A stretch of DNA of 64,000 bases from NCBI RefSeq assembly GCF_000213175.1, contig NW_009799103.1:2257833-2321832 (forward strand). The letters are read 5' to 3'. This document shows, piece after piece, positions 1-11,680 of the stretch. Each line of letters opens with the position of its first letter. The first letter of the stretch is position 1. The position numbers and the translations under genes are program-made. The notes beneath the pieces were generated by a model. It was not told where the DNA came from. It searched no databases and worked only from the letters and a program-made list of their open reading frames with translations. The DNA is from Neurospora tetrasperma FGSC 2508. Its lineage: Eukaryota; Ascomycota; Sordariomycetes; Sordariales; Sordariaceae.

Positions 1-1911
1 TCAGCCCAGTCAAGCTCCTGATAATGCGCCAGGAGCACATAGGGCGAAGTCAATGTGAAGTTGGTTCCCAAGCTCGGACCCTTGGCCGTTTCGATCGCAT
101 CGTAAAAGGCCACAGCCTGCTTCTTCCCTTTGAGGACCACTGAGATAAGGCCACCGTAGCCTCCTTGTGGCAGCTTGACCGCTTCATAGTTGGCCCGTGA
201 ATCGTTGTACTTGGGGTAGTAGAGAGTCTTGACGAGCGGATGATCTTTGAGGACGCGGCAAATGGCTTCGGCATTTGCATTGACTCGGTCTATGCGCGCG
301 ACGAAGTCTCTGCTGTTGCGCTCCATGAAGATGACATCCTCGGGCCAGTAGGTGTCCTCCAATTGCTGCTGGACGAAGGATTTCAGGGCTGAATAGTATC
401 GTGAATTAGGGTTAAATATAGCACCGCCACCCATGACGTTGCAGTCGCCGCTAAAAATCTTTGTGAGACTGCTGACAACAATGTCCGCGAACTGGAGGAC
501 ATTCACATTCGCAAAAGTGCCAATAGTCTCGTCTACAACAACGGCAAACTCGTACTTGTCCGCCAGCTCCCGAATACGGACCAGGTCGGGACAAGTGAGT
601 AAGGGGTTGCCCGGAAATTCACAGAAAAGAGCGAGATACCGCTCTCCGGACTCGAGTCGAGTCTCCAAGTCGTCGAGGTCGGACTTGGAACCGTGGCCGT
701 AGAATAACGCACCAGAAGGGTTGAACTTCTCCAGAATCTTGAGCGTATCGACGTAAGGGAAGCCAAAGTTGACGCTCTTTAGCGGCGTGCTGCCCGGCGG
801 GGTTCGAATGGAATACAGCGCTCTGTGGGCATGAAAAATGGCGTTCATTCCGCATGGGAAGAGATAGATATCTTCCTCGCGAAGATTGGCGATGCCGCGG
901 GTGTTGGAACTCATCTGCTTTTCTGATAGCGAAGGGGAACCTCCAAGGTCATGGTCGGCACTCCGCAGTGCTCCGGCAATTCGTCTCTTGATGGCGGACT
1001 TGGCGGGATGGACAAAGGAGAGGTCGAGGTTTCTGCCGAAACGCTCTTCTAGAAAACGGGAAGTTTCTTGGATCATCGCAGTCTCTCCGGTAGCCCTGTG
1101 GACATGGCCGTGCATTATCGTTTGTTGGTTTCCTCCAGCGTCAAGCGAAGCCTGCCGCTGATAGCGCTTGGGACCGCGACACGGCTTTGCTGCAGAGACA
1201 GCCGCATTACGGAGTTCGATATCAGGACGCAGCAAGCCGTCTTTGAACAAACCGTGGCAGAACTCAGCCCGACGGCTAGAAACGCCATCTCCACTATGCT
1301 GCCAGTACTGCTTTGCGAATGGAAAGCCGTCCTGTGGCATGATGACAGCAGAGATGGATGGACAAAGGGGCTCCAGGGCACGCGCCTCGGGATCCGACAT
1401 ATCAAGAACGAGGTTGACGACCTCAATGTTGCTGCAGACATCAACAGGTGCCCGCGAGCGGATGAAATCAACGCAGCGAGAGGCAATGGTCGGCGTCGGG
1501 AAAAGCATGGCTGTGATATCACTAGTTCGCTTGGCCTTGGTACTGACATGCGTGGCCACAATGTCAGCAGCAAAGGCCTGAATGGTCCGATGGATGAAGA
1601 AGCTGACACAGGTCGGTCAGTACAACTGTAGTGCTGATCGAGATACTCCGACTGTAGTGATCATGATGTCTGGAGGACAGGCGCCCACATACCGAGGATA
1701 CCCCGTTGCCATGCGTTTAACCACCCAATCCTGGCCCTCCTCATAGCCAACATTGGCACTCCAGGTTGGGAGTGAGACGCTCACGGCCTAGAGACAGCAA
1801 CTTGAGGTCAGAACGAGGTATTGTAATGGTGGTAACTGTATGTGCTGGGGAATGGGTGCATACATGAGCGGTCTCCGAGGGTATAGAGTCCCCAAGCTCG
1901 AAGGGAGGCAT
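1..1911 (-). CDS. met-7: Cystathionine gamma-synthase, C-terminus off the window
   Basis: PLP enzyme joining an activated homoserine ester to cysteine to give cystathionine, in the transsulfuration/methionine pathway (Neurospora met-7, yeast STR2 type). The model has three exons on the minus strand: 1911-1864, 1787-1693 and 1602 to the window edge. Introns are GTATGC...CTAG and GTATGT...CAG, the second with a CTGAC branch site. The start gives [16 protein letters not shown], which splices onto AVSVSLPTW, the usual fungal N-terminus. The third exon contains the PLP-lysine region [16 protein letters not shown] near base 460 and the substrate-domain stretch [19 protein letters not shown] near base 150. 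About 580 residues are visible. Family members are roughly 600-650 residues, so only a short C-terminal piece is missing. I saw no clear sulfur-regulator site upstream. The family call is firm; the ortholog name is inferred. Confidence 0.93.
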
Positions 1912-3235
1912 GGTGTACGTAACTGAGTGCCAGATGAGTGCGGATAAGTAGTTAGATGAGTGGTGATGCTGCGTGAATGTTATACTTTTGCTTCGCGCTG
2001 ATGTGAGGACCTTCCCTATTGGTTCCTGGCCTAATAGATGCTGTCTTTCCGTTAGCTGGGTCACAATTACCGCTTAAGATAGTGAGGCAAGGGCAAGCCC
2101 CAAGAACATGGCTAACATTAAACTAGGTGTGTCCTTGATAATTTGACCTAACTTATCTCTACCTCCCTATTAGTTCTGAGCAAGGGAATGAGTAAAGGGA
2201 GATGTCGAGTGAGCAACCAAGTGAGCCAAGTGAGCGAGATCTGAGATGGAATTTGGTCGCTAAGGAGTGACTCGTCGATGCCGAGTATCGGAGGCTTTCA
2301 AGTATCTGTACTTGTTGTCGTATCCAATCAATCACGGAGTTAGATCTAAGCTAGCGGTGACGATCGTTCTTAGTATGTACTCTCCCTACTGCCAGTACTG
2401 TGTAAATCATGTGAAGAATATTTCTGGCAGAGACGGTCGCATTTGACGTTTCGTTGATAGACTGGTCCTTCTCACGCCCTAAACTACATTTCGCAAGTCT
2501 CCCCTTCTCTACCGGATACACCTTGCTCTGCAGGAGATTCTTATTGTTCATAACGCTGCATTGTTATATTATGCAGCATACGTTCATACCCTCCGCCTAC
2601 AAGGTCAATGTAGGTACTTACGTACCCGGGCCGCGGCGCGAAACCGACATGACGGAATCCCCACAGTCTCCACCCCATGGAAGATGGGTCCACGCCCCGC
2701 CCGAACGCCTACTGTGACCTACACATTGACGCCGTAGATCGGTGACGGAAGGTGCAAAGAAGATGAGGGAGTATCTTTCTGTTCTGCCCCTGCCGGCCGT
2801 TGCCTGCCGACCAGCCGACCTCCAACCGCCCGTCAAACGCGAGGCGCTCCCATGATGAAACAAAGGTACATCGAGCAGGACTGGAAATACATGTAATATT
2901 CTAGCCAACTCGTTTCTGGACAATGGTAATAGCCTTTCTATGTTTTACATATCACGGATTGTTCCCTACGATTTGTCGCAGTGCTGGTTCGCCCGCCCTA
3001 TTGTCCATTACGAGCATGACTGGCCATGGTCTGCCTATCGCCATACCATTATCTCACATGCCCACATCTTGGGCATCCATAGACGTAGGGCCGCAGAAGA
3101 TGACCGATACAAGATGAACACAGAAGCTTTTTTTATTTATTTTCAGGATATGCTCCCTAAGCGGCGCAAGTCGACTCTTATGACATTCTTCTATGCTTAG
3201 GTTGTCCATTGTGAACCCACCTGCTGGCACGCGGC
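1912..3235. other. Intergenic: cystathionine gamma-synthase promoter and VOC-gene 3' side
   Basis: No supportable gene. The part near 1912-2100 must serve as promoter and leader of the cystathionine gamma-synthase gene, and the part near 3236 is downstream of the VOC gene. The only visible structure is a short imperfect tandem of AGTGAGC units around 2211-2240. Open frames here are short and show no recognisable family. Confidence 0.6.
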
Positions 3236-4876
3236 TTAATTGTAGTATGCGCGACCGCTCCTGCGAGTCCCCACGCAGCTGATGCTGTCGCTGGGTACGA
3301 TACTATCGGCGTCTTCTTGGTCCTCTACCTCATTGTCCCACTTTGTGGATTGAACACCCGGGGTGTCGGGCGGTAGCAGAATCTCAGGAGGGGTGACGAG
3401 CTCGCTCAAGCTACCCGAAGCATTTCTAGGCAAACCCCCATCACGGCTCGAACCATAAGCGCCAGACCTTCCCAATGGACTGCCACTGACTTTGACAGTG
3501 GTCGTCTTCATGCGCGTGCCTGACTTGGAGCGTCTGACTGTGTAGGCCTCTTCAACCGGAGAACCGCGGATGATACTTGATGATCGATGACTCTTTGTTG
3601 ACGCATAGCCATCCCGTTCTGGCGTACTCGTGTCGTAAGTGTAGCTTCGCTGCACCATTGGCGGGTGTTTTGCGCCTCTTGAGCTTTGAAGGTGGTGGTG
3701 ATCCGATGAGATACCCACGGGAGGTCGTCCGTATTCCGCCTCGCTGCGGTCCCGAGGAGAGCCGCGAGACCGCGGGGTCATATGACGGCCTCGAACGTCC
3801 TCCAAGCCATCTCCAAAGCCGTCGTCCACATCTCTGCTTCGCGAAGTGCCCGCATAACTGCTGTATCTAGTAATGTACTCCGGCCGCGGTCCTGCCCGGG
3901 AAGCACTGCCAGAGGTATGTAGATGCTCATCAGGTAAGCGAACCTTGTCCACTGCCCGGTCCACTTCCACATAACGTGTCCTAGGCTCCAAAAGTTTTCC
4001 AGAGTACTTTTCTACATGCCCCTCCTGATGGCTACAGCGGCGTGAAAACGATGGCGGCTCATGATCATCACGCGACGAGCGAGAGCGTTCAGCCTTGGAT
4101 ATGCTGTACAAAGCACCTCCCACCGCACCGGCGGCTGCGGCGCCCAAAATGGTACTCACAACCGTACTTGGACTAATGCCTCCGGAGTTGTGCCTGGTTG
4201 GGAGAGTGGGAGCATAAGAGGCCGTCCTCGTCACGTGACCCCACCTGGAAGCATGTCGATCATCGTCTTCAACCTCAGCCGAACGCCGGTGACACGAAGG
4301 AAGGTTTGATCCCGGGTATGATGGATTCGACGCTGCACCTGGGCGCTGCTCTAAACCTCTTGTATCGTATTTCCACAGGAGGACTCGACTTGGTTCTTCA
4401 TCGGCTGACTGCTGGTACCGTGTAGCTGTGCCACCGTGATGGGACGGGTAGTTTTCGAAAGGCTGATATACGATCTCCATGGTGTTGCCGTCAGGGTCAG
4501 TGACGTTGATTTTGAGGTCGCCAGCTCGAGTTACACTCCTATGGGCCTTGGGGGTTGTAGCAGCTGATCGGGAATCAGCAGGGTGCCGCAGTGGTTTTTC
4601 ACTGGCGTCTGGTGAAGCTCGGCGCGCGCAACTAAAAGCTTCGTCGGCTGCGACCGCAGAAGGGGCAGAAAGGGAAATATGTGAGAGTCTCAAGGCCCGA
4701 TGCGGGTCAACTTCACGAATCTGAAATACAGGTTTGTCGCGTGACGGATGGCCGTAGGTGATGGATGGTAGGGGTCCGTCCTCCTCACTCAGATATCTCA
4801 GGCCAATATTCTTTATGATGGCCGCGTAAAAGGGTGCGGAGAATGAGAGATGAGAGACTTCGAGGAAGGGAAGCAT
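3236..4876 (-). CDS. Glyoxalase-fold (VOC) protein with long disordered tail and glycine zipper
   Basis: Single-exon gene of 546 residues if it starts at 4876, which gives MLPFLEVSHLSFSAPFYAA, the expected start of a vicinal-oxygen-chelate domain. An upstream in-frame start at 4969 would add 31 residues that look unlike the fold. Residues 1 to about 140 form the VOC domain, with the early VSHLSF strand and the closing DPDGNTMEIVYQP strand, whose Glu is the usual metal ligand. After it comes a Ser/Arg-rich low-complexity tail of about 400 residues. The tail is interrupted near residue 245 by STILGAAAAGAVGGALYSI, a glycine-zipper segment that may enter a membrane or oligomerise. The substrate is unknown. 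The domain is well supported; the function of the tail is not. Confidence 0.82.
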   Translation of the reverse strand: MLPFLEVSHLSFSAPFYAAIIKNIGLRYLSEEDGPLPSITYGHPSRDKPVFQIREVDPHRALRLSHISLSAPSAVAADEAFSCARRASPDASEKPLRHPADSRSAATTPKAHRSVTRAGDLKINVTDPDGNTMEIVYQPFENYPSHHGGTATRYQQSADEEPSRVLLWKYDTRGLEQRPGAASNPSYPGSNLPSCHRRSAEVEDDDRHASRWGHVTRTASYAPTLPTRHNSGGISPSTVVSTILGAAAAGAVGGALYSISKAERSRSSRDDHEPPSFSRRCSHQEGHVEKYSGKLLEPRTRYVEVDRAVDKVRLPDEHLHTSGSASRAGPRPEYITRYSSYAGTSRSRDVDDGFGDGLEDVRGRHMTPRSRGSPRDRSEAEYGRPPVGISSDHHHLQSSRGAKHPPMVQRSYTYDTSTPERDGYASTKSHRSSSIIRGSPVEEAYTVRRSKSGTRMKTTTVKVSGSPLGRSGAYGSSRDGGLPRNASGSLSELVTPPEILLPPDTPGVQSTKWDNEVEDQEDADSIVPSDSISCVGTRRSGRAYYN

Positions 4877-7504
4877 CTTGACTGATGTGTTTTTGAAAAT
4901 TTGGCCACCCACGGAATGAGCGAAGGCGTGCAGCTCCCAAACGTCTGAAAACTGCTGATCGATGCCCACCCCTCAATTTGATGTACAGCCCCGGTGTTGA
5001 AGATGAAGTCAATATGTGGCAATCTTTTGAGGGTCCGAGGTATCGAAGGTCGCTGAGCTAACAGGAACCCTCAAAGCACCGTTGAGGCACCGCTGGAATA
5101 CCGCGGCGCGAGTAGGCGATCAAGACAGGGAGGGATGTGCTGCCGCTCACGGCTCACGAATCCAAGCACTTTAGGCCAGGGGCTGTGAGGCGTATCCGTG
5201 GTGGTTAGGTCTAGTTGTACTCTCAAGTACCGCCGCAAGGGTACGTTATGGAAAAAGCGAGGAGATCGAAGACGTGTGGGAGGAAGTGACTTGTGAAGCA
5301 GAGACCCTTCTCACCGGTCCGGGTTTTGTCATAAACAGATGGTGTAGGGCGGGATAAGCGACGTCCAGTGGTGGGCAGAAGGGCGGCCAGATAGCAATTG
5401 CTGCTTGGCGAAATGACTTGACGGTCGGATAGCGGTTGGATTCGTCCACGTATGTTCAGCAGTTAGTCATGTTGGTAGTAAGTAGGAGGAAGAGTGGCAG
5501 AGCAGGTCGCAAGCGTAGGTAAGTGGAAAGGCATATCCTCTTTGGGGCTGATGCGCTTCAACTCCCCTCTCATGAGGCGGTAATGGCAGTTTCATGGTAA
5601 TTGTGGGTCCCAGGCGCCTATTTTCGGGCTCATCCGTGGAGATATCAAGTCACTGCAGCGTATAGTGGAAAAGAGCATCCCGAACTGCCAAAGTATGCAG
5701 TCCTGTGGTTGGTGGTGATGGGAGGCAAGACAGCGAACCTAACGCGACCCGGCCATCCGGCCTGACTTGGCTGACTGGCGATCGAGGGCGGGAGAATCTC
5801 CATTGGCGAAAACCCATCTCCGCCCTTTTAGGCAAATGCAACCTTGCAAGAACATTCCTACTTTTTCCAGCTTCTCCCCTTTGATGATCTGATGGGAACT
5901 GATTTGCACTCGCACTGCAGGATTTTCCGTGTACAACTGCTGGCCGTTGCCGCTCACTGACGGTCACGACTGTGCCGCCGCCTGACAAGCCATCCTTATG
6001 GTCTGGTATGCATCGCCACGGTTGCGGTAAACGCTTCGGTGCCTGGGTGCCGGGGTGCCCAAGTCGAAGGCTTGTATGTAGTGTAATGTAAGGCTTCTCG
6101 TACCCGAATCAGCCTGGCCGTTTTGTGGTGAGCGTACCGTGGTGAGTGTAAGATTAGCATGTCAAACGATGCAAAAAAAAAAAAAAAATGTCCCAACACC
6201 CAAACTCAACTACACCGGAAACCGAACGACGTGCTCGGTCTTAAGTCTTACAAAAAGTTTTTGGGTTTTCTTGATAGAATAATATCAAATTATTATACAA
6301 TTTCAATTTTAAATTATAGTTTTTTTTTTTTTTTTTTTTTTTTTTTCGAAGAAAGTGATAGCAACACTACATTTTATACATCTTTCCTGCTACCACTGGG
6401 TTGTGTGTTCCTGGCGCACAAGCATTGTAGATCATTCAAAACCAAAAGATCCAATTCACAAATTTGCAAGGCACAGCAAAGGCGGGGAGTGCTCCAGTGC
6501 GCGTTCATATGAACAGTCTCGGGAGTAAATACCAGGCTGACGGCAACTGGGATAATCATTTCCTATCCACAGGTGATATGGTCCTGCAGCCCATGATCCA
6601 ATCGGTCTGAAGACCCAGTGGCCAAATGCCAATGCCCAGGGTGTTACTTTCCGCGGTTTATTGGCCGAATGAAGACTGCTATGTGAGATACATCAAGGCC
6701 TGTACGCTTCTTGTACATTGCGAGTACACGGCACTATTCGTCAGGCTTTCAAATGGCCATGGAAAGAGATACAGGCACGTGAAAATGAAATCAAACGAGC
6801 TTACGCAGCAAGGGAGACACATTGTTTTGCAAATGCTGAATTTGGGAGAAGAAAGGCGTTGGGAAGGAGAGGAGGGTAGGGAGGCGTCGCAGTCCGAAAA
6901 ACGAGCGACCCACGAAAACACTGACCTGATAGTAGATGGCTACTAGGTAGTAGTGCTGATGTCGTGTAAGGAAAAAAGAAGGATGACAAAACATGGTTCC
7001 AGTGCGTCACTTCCCATTCTCTACCACTGATACTAACTGGGCAAGTCGCTACTTGCCCTTCTTTCCGTCATGGCAATGTCTGAGTTGATATGGCGCATGG
7101 CAACTAAGCGTTCGCTCGACAAAAAATTGCGTTTCACTTGACCCGAGAACTTAGTATCCGCAACAAGATATTATTGACTAGCTAAGAATGGACGTATGAA
7201 AGAGCCAGGAAGAGGTGAAGAAGAGTATATGACGAAAGGAGAGGAGGGAAGGCAAGCCAGGTTGAATGGTCTTGCGTAGACGATGAAAGCGTCTTGAGTC
7301 CGTTGTTGAACGCCCCATGTTTTGGTTGCAAAAACAGCGACAGCGCAATCACAGGCGACCCAAGTTCCGGAAGCTCTGGCCCGCAAAATCGCGATGTTGT
7401 ATCACGAAGCTGGCCAAAGCCCCCGCAGCCTCTCTTACGCGTGAGAAAGGCAAACAGACCTTTCACCCATCCCTCGATATTTCCCACCACGGTTTGGTTG
7501 TCGA
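4877..7504. other. Intergenic between VOC gene and emg1
   Basis: About 2.6 kb without a supportable gene. It holds the VOC upstream region and the emg1 3' side. The stretch 6230-6380 is AT-rich and bracketed by long homopolymers: 16 A at 6173-6188 and 27 T at 6320-6346. Small open frames near 6626-6946 have no recognisable features. Confidence 0.6.
6320..6346. repeat. Poly(T) run of 27
   Basis: Twenty-seven consecutive T in an AT-rich stretch. A 16-A run lies 130 bp upstream at 6173-6188. There is no coding context. The length may vary between isolates or through sequencing error. Confidence 0.9.
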
Positions 7505-8988
7505 TTAGATGATGTCCCACGCATCCTCAGCGGCGTGACAGAACTTGCTGCACGCTACGCTGGCTGACAAGCTATAATTGCTGATGGAAATCTTCTCATC
7601 GACATACTCGTCCGCAAAGTTATCGGCACCCTTCGCCATGGCGCCTACAAAGACGCAAATGCTCTCATTCTCGCCCAAAGTGTCGATGTACTCGCGGACG
7701 CGCACAACGGGGGCGTCGAAGCTGAGCGTAATCTTGCGGCAGTTGGGAGGCAGGTGGTCCGTAATAGGGTTCTGAATCACCTTCAAGAGCTTTTCCTGTG
7801 AGTTGGTTCCCTTGATGGACAGACGATGGAGAAGCTGGACCATGAGACCAGCGAAGCGCTTGAAAGTGCGGGGTATACGGACAGCAGGCGAGACCTCGAT
7901 CAAGACCCCTTTGGCGGTCTGGATATAGATCTGCAGCCTTCCGGCCTTGTTGACGGGCGAGTCGAGAAGCGTGAGGAGGCACTAGAGAACAAAAATGGCG
8001 AGTGTCAGTAGCAGTATCCGCATGTTGAATGCAGACTGGGAGTGTTTCCAACCTGGTGAGTAATGTCGGGGCGAGCGTCACTGATATCTCTGTTCATCTT
8101 GCGCATGACACCAATGTGCTCATCGCTATTGAGGAGCGAGTATTTTTCCTCTCGCTGCATGCCCATGCGGCCAGAGCCGCCGTGGGACGCCTTGTAGGTC
8201 TCGAGGCTGGCGTTGGAGAGTACTACGATGAGCCTCTTAGTACCCTTGTCGGTAGGTGGGATGGGCATGTGCTGCTCAGCGACGAGTTGGGGCAGTGCCG
8301 GAGGAGGGAGCGACTGGGTGCCTGCCATGGTCACGTCGTGGTTAGACATGTTGAAAACCTGAAGCTCACTCAATAATCGGATAACCAAATGTCCGGGGGC
8401 AACGGCAGGTAGAGGAGGAGTGGCAGGGCGACGGCGCTGGTAGAAACAGTAGGTTTGATGATAGTTGCTGATATGGTCGTCGTAATGGTGCTAGGGACGG
8501 GACGATGGATGATGTGTAGCCAAGAGAACGCAAGAATGGAGACGAGACGGCCTTTCGAGTTTTCGAGCGAAAAAAACGAAATGGCATTGGCCACCATTGG
8601 CGATCAGTCAAAAGAGAGTGGGGTACCGAAGTTCCAGGCTTCCCGGGCCCCTCTTTCCGTGTACAGTAGTACGTCTTTGCGGCGTAATTCCCGTCATGGT
8701 GTTCCCGTCGATTTTTTTGTTTGATTTTTTTGGTCCTCTGCACTGCGCATGCGCTATGATGCTTGGCAACAACGGAACCGGGACGCAACGCAGCAATACA
8801 GCTTGGGAACACTCAAGCCCGCCCCTCAAACCTCCGAAAAACTTATACCTCGAGCGTCGCAACACCTCGCATTCAGGGCCCAACCAAAATGATTATCTGA
8901 CATAGAAGAGATTAAGAGGTCGAGGAGGGTACTTACGAGGCCGCTTGCCAGCACGGGGGTGTTCTGGGGAAGATGATCCGGACGACAT
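7505..8988 (-). CDS. EMG1: 18S rRNA pseudouridine N1-methyltransferase Nep1/Emg1
   Basis: SPOUT-class methyltransferase that modifies a hypermodified pseudouridine in 18S rRNA and is needed for small-subunit assembly in the nucleolus. Exons are 8988-8937, 8321-8053 and 7981-7505, joining in phase to 265 residues (yeast Nep1 is 252). The first exon encodes [18 protein letters not shown]. It splices to [17 protein letters not shown], then to the conserved core with [69 protein letters not shown] and the C-terminal [17 protein letters not shown]. Intron 1 (8322-8936) is 615 nt, long for a fungus, with a GTAAGT donor and a TCTAAC branch site about 20 nt before its CAG. Intron 2 is 71 nt with a GTTGGA donor. 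An in-frame ATG at 8349, inside intron 1, could start a shorter form. The core is certain; the first exon is slightly less so. Confidence 0.93.
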
Positions 8989-9111
8989 GGTGGCAGGGGA
9001 GCACGGAGCAAAGACAACGTTGGAAAACCAAATGGACCCTTGATGGCAAGATTGAAGCGGAAAAGTTGAAGGAAGAACGAGACGAGAGCCCAGAGCGCGG
9101 GTGCGCGGGCG

Positions 9112-9127
9112 CACGTGCCCTTTTATA
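9112..9127 (-). promoter_or_regulatory. Candidate emg1 core promoter: TATA box and E-box
   Basis: On the minus strand a TATAAAA match (9127-9121) lies about 133 nt upstream of the emg1 ATG. It is followed at once by a GCACGTGC palindrome containing an E-box (9117-9112). CACGTG is bound by bHLH factors such as Cbf1 relatives. The spacing fits a core promoter, but no transcript start is known. Confidence 0.4.
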
Positions 9128-10087
9128 TGTTCACGAAGCCCGATAACACGACCTGGATAAACCGACTGTGTGGGGCCATACGAACTGAGAGCAGTTAGCC
9201 CCTACCCCAAGCTTGGCATTAATATCGCGCGCCGGGAACCATCAGTCCTCACGAGAAAGCATCGTTTGCAACAACGACAACGAGAGCTCAAAATCACCTT
9301 TTTTATAATCTGGGTTGCTGGCAGGTGATTTATACGTGGAGACCTTGGCCCCACACAGGCGGGTTGGAATAGAGTCACAGTCCGTTTATCCGCCCCTGAT
9401 GGTCGGCGGTGACCCTCAGGAATCCGAGTAAGGCGTTGCACTTCAGGGTTCCAGACAGATGGTCGTTTCAATATCCTGCGCCCACGTTCGCAACCACCAG
9501 TGACGCGAAGGGACAAGATAATTGCACATATTGCACAAAACAACACATCTCTCACGCCCTACCCAATGCCTTGTGTCCGACTATGTCTGTGGCTCTTCTA
9601 GGTTGATTTCCATACTACACATATGTCACACAGTACCTACTGAAGTAACATGGAAACTTACGGGCTGATAATTCTTTCAAATGGACTGCACAATCTTGAA
9701 CTATATCGTTCATCCGTGGGATTTATGGATCTTGTTTTAGCATCTTGTCTCTCTGCAACACGCCAGCCAATAGCCGACAAGCCCGGCCATTGTGCACGAG
9801 CAAACGCCCAATGGAGCGTGCTGGCGGAGAGCTGGCGAGATCCAGGAAAAGTGGGGGCGAGGCACGGGTACGCAGGGGAAGGCCCGACGTTCGGGATTGT
9901 GAATTGCTTCGTGCAGGATAAGGGGTTCTTTTGGGAATCAGGTGGCGGTTGATTAGGAAAAAAGCTAGGTACTATCTAGGTAGGTAGCTACCAGAAGCCC
10001 CAAAATTCCAAGTTCTTATAGCTTTCTTACTAAGCGTACAGCGCGCCTTCCCAATTGCTCTGCCTGGATATGGCGGGGATTAGGGAT

Positions 10088-10105
10088 AGGTAAGGTACCT
10101 TACCT
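10088..10105. repeat. 18-bp perfect palindrome
   Basis: AGGTAAGGTACCTTACCT is identical to its reverse complement and is followed directly by AAGGTAGGTAC. It belongs to the TAGGTAGG-type motif seen elsewhere in intergenic DNA of this window. Function unknown. Confidence 0.9.
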
Positions 10106-10979
10106 AAGGTAGGTACTCCTCGGCCGACGTCGGGGTTGATTCTGGAGAAGCACCCTGGTCCAGCTGCCATCAATCGGCATCGCAAGGGACCATTTAACAT
10201 CATAGGGTCAGGGAGCGCTACCTATTTGTACGCTACTTCTGCGTACGGCCTTCCAAGAAACACGGCCCGTAATAAGCACCGCTGAGACGGCTGCAAAGTG
10301 TCAAGCTTCGGCTTCGTGAGACCCGGGACCGACCACAGAAGCAGAAGGGAAGGGCGGCTTACATGGGCGGCGTACTGCACTTTTACATGCAAGCTATGCG
10401 AACCGGAAGATCTACGTATCATTCTGCTCTCTCAACCCCGATCTTAGAAGCTCGGCTGGGCGCCGCTACACATGGAAGTGGACATGCACACTAGGTAGGT
10501 AGGGCTGCGGGCCGTCTCGCGATTATGAGCCCTACCGGGAGTCCAGGACAGCAGATCCTTGACAACACCACGATAAGCTCGGTGGAATTTTGCGCAGCTA
10601 CTGGAGTCACAAGTGAGACTGAATTTGTCCAGGACAAATTAACAATGACTGCAGCCGGGCCAGACTACCAAGACCATGTCATTGCCTTGAACACTAAGAC
10701 GAGTTGCATGATTCCTCCAATTACTCTTATTCTTTTCATTCCTCCTCTTAGGTCATTCATGGTCCCCAATAGTCATTTAAAGCCATACAGTCTCGTTGGT
10801 GTCTTGTCAAGTTGCCGATGACATTATGCTCTGGAGTCCACGTTTATGAGATCCGGAGCTTTGAACGGCGTCCCTGCATTGGACTTGGTGTCTACACAGA
10901 TCACGCACAAGGACGACTCTTGCATCTACCTACCGTACACATCAGTCGTGGTAAGTTCGTTAGCGTGGTACTCAAACGA

Positions 10980-11680
10980 GGGTATTAGACAGTGGGGAAG
11001 GTAGGGGAGGCTTTGAGTGATTCTGGTGGTTTTGAGCTTGTACAATATGTTTTTGTTGTGTGCGGGTGTTGAGATCTCTTTTGCTAGCTCTTTCTCTCCT
11101 TGAAAGTAGGCAGTTTCAGCCTATTAGATCGTGTAAATAGTCGTGTCCTGCCTTGCAACTATCCTTAAGTAATGTCCCTCCTTTTGCAACCCCCTCTTTT
11201 TTCTAATACTAGCACCCTACTTATTGCATAGCCAGTTGAGTGCAAGAGTTACTAACCCATACTAGGACTGCTAACTGCTAATTACAATAATAATAGTCGA
11301 GTTTTTGCATTAACAAAGGTCAAATTTTGGGGAAGTGAACACTTATACCTCCATATCAGGGCTCGGCAACCTACTTTTCCAGCCCTTCAGCATTTTCTAG
11401 TATCTCGAATGCCTGCTACTGGTCTATGCACTGGCCCCCTATTTTGCAAATACCCTACTTATTGCAATAAAAATTGCTGTAGGAATTGTGTTGCAATAAT
11501 AGGTAGGGAACATTACTGTATTGCCCCTTTATAAGAGGATGTGGGGTGCGTAGGAGACTACCTAACAATGAAACTTTCAAGGACTGATGTTGGGGAACGG
11601 TTTGTACTAATATGCGAATAAGAAAAAACAACCTTGCATCTATTGTGTTCGACTAGTACCTGCTTAGCCTTCACACGTGA
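10980..11680. repeat. Possible decayed repeat, AT-rich
   Basis: Non-coding AT-rich stretch containing ACCCTACTTATTGCA twice (near 11213 and 11451). An imperfect inverted partner, TTGCAATAATAGGTAGGG, lies near 11491. The base composition differs from both flanks. It could be an old degraded transposon, but no ends or coding remnants are visible, so the call is weak. Confidence 0.25.

Noticed and set aside
1068-1631. Plus-strand frame of 187 codons
   Set aside because: It is the antisense shadow of the cystathionine gamma-synthase coding exon, whose minus-strand protein is clearly conserved.
2211-2240. Possible CRISPR-like or tandem array of AGTGAGC
   Set aside because: Three short imperfect units without spacers, in a eukaryotic genome. 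Simple sequence only.
8053-8349. emg1 start at the ATG at 8349 as the main start codon
   Set aside because: It would lie on the branch site of a well-formed intron. The upstream exon, ending GKRPR, joins in phase to TQSLPPP. Kept only as a possible alternative form.
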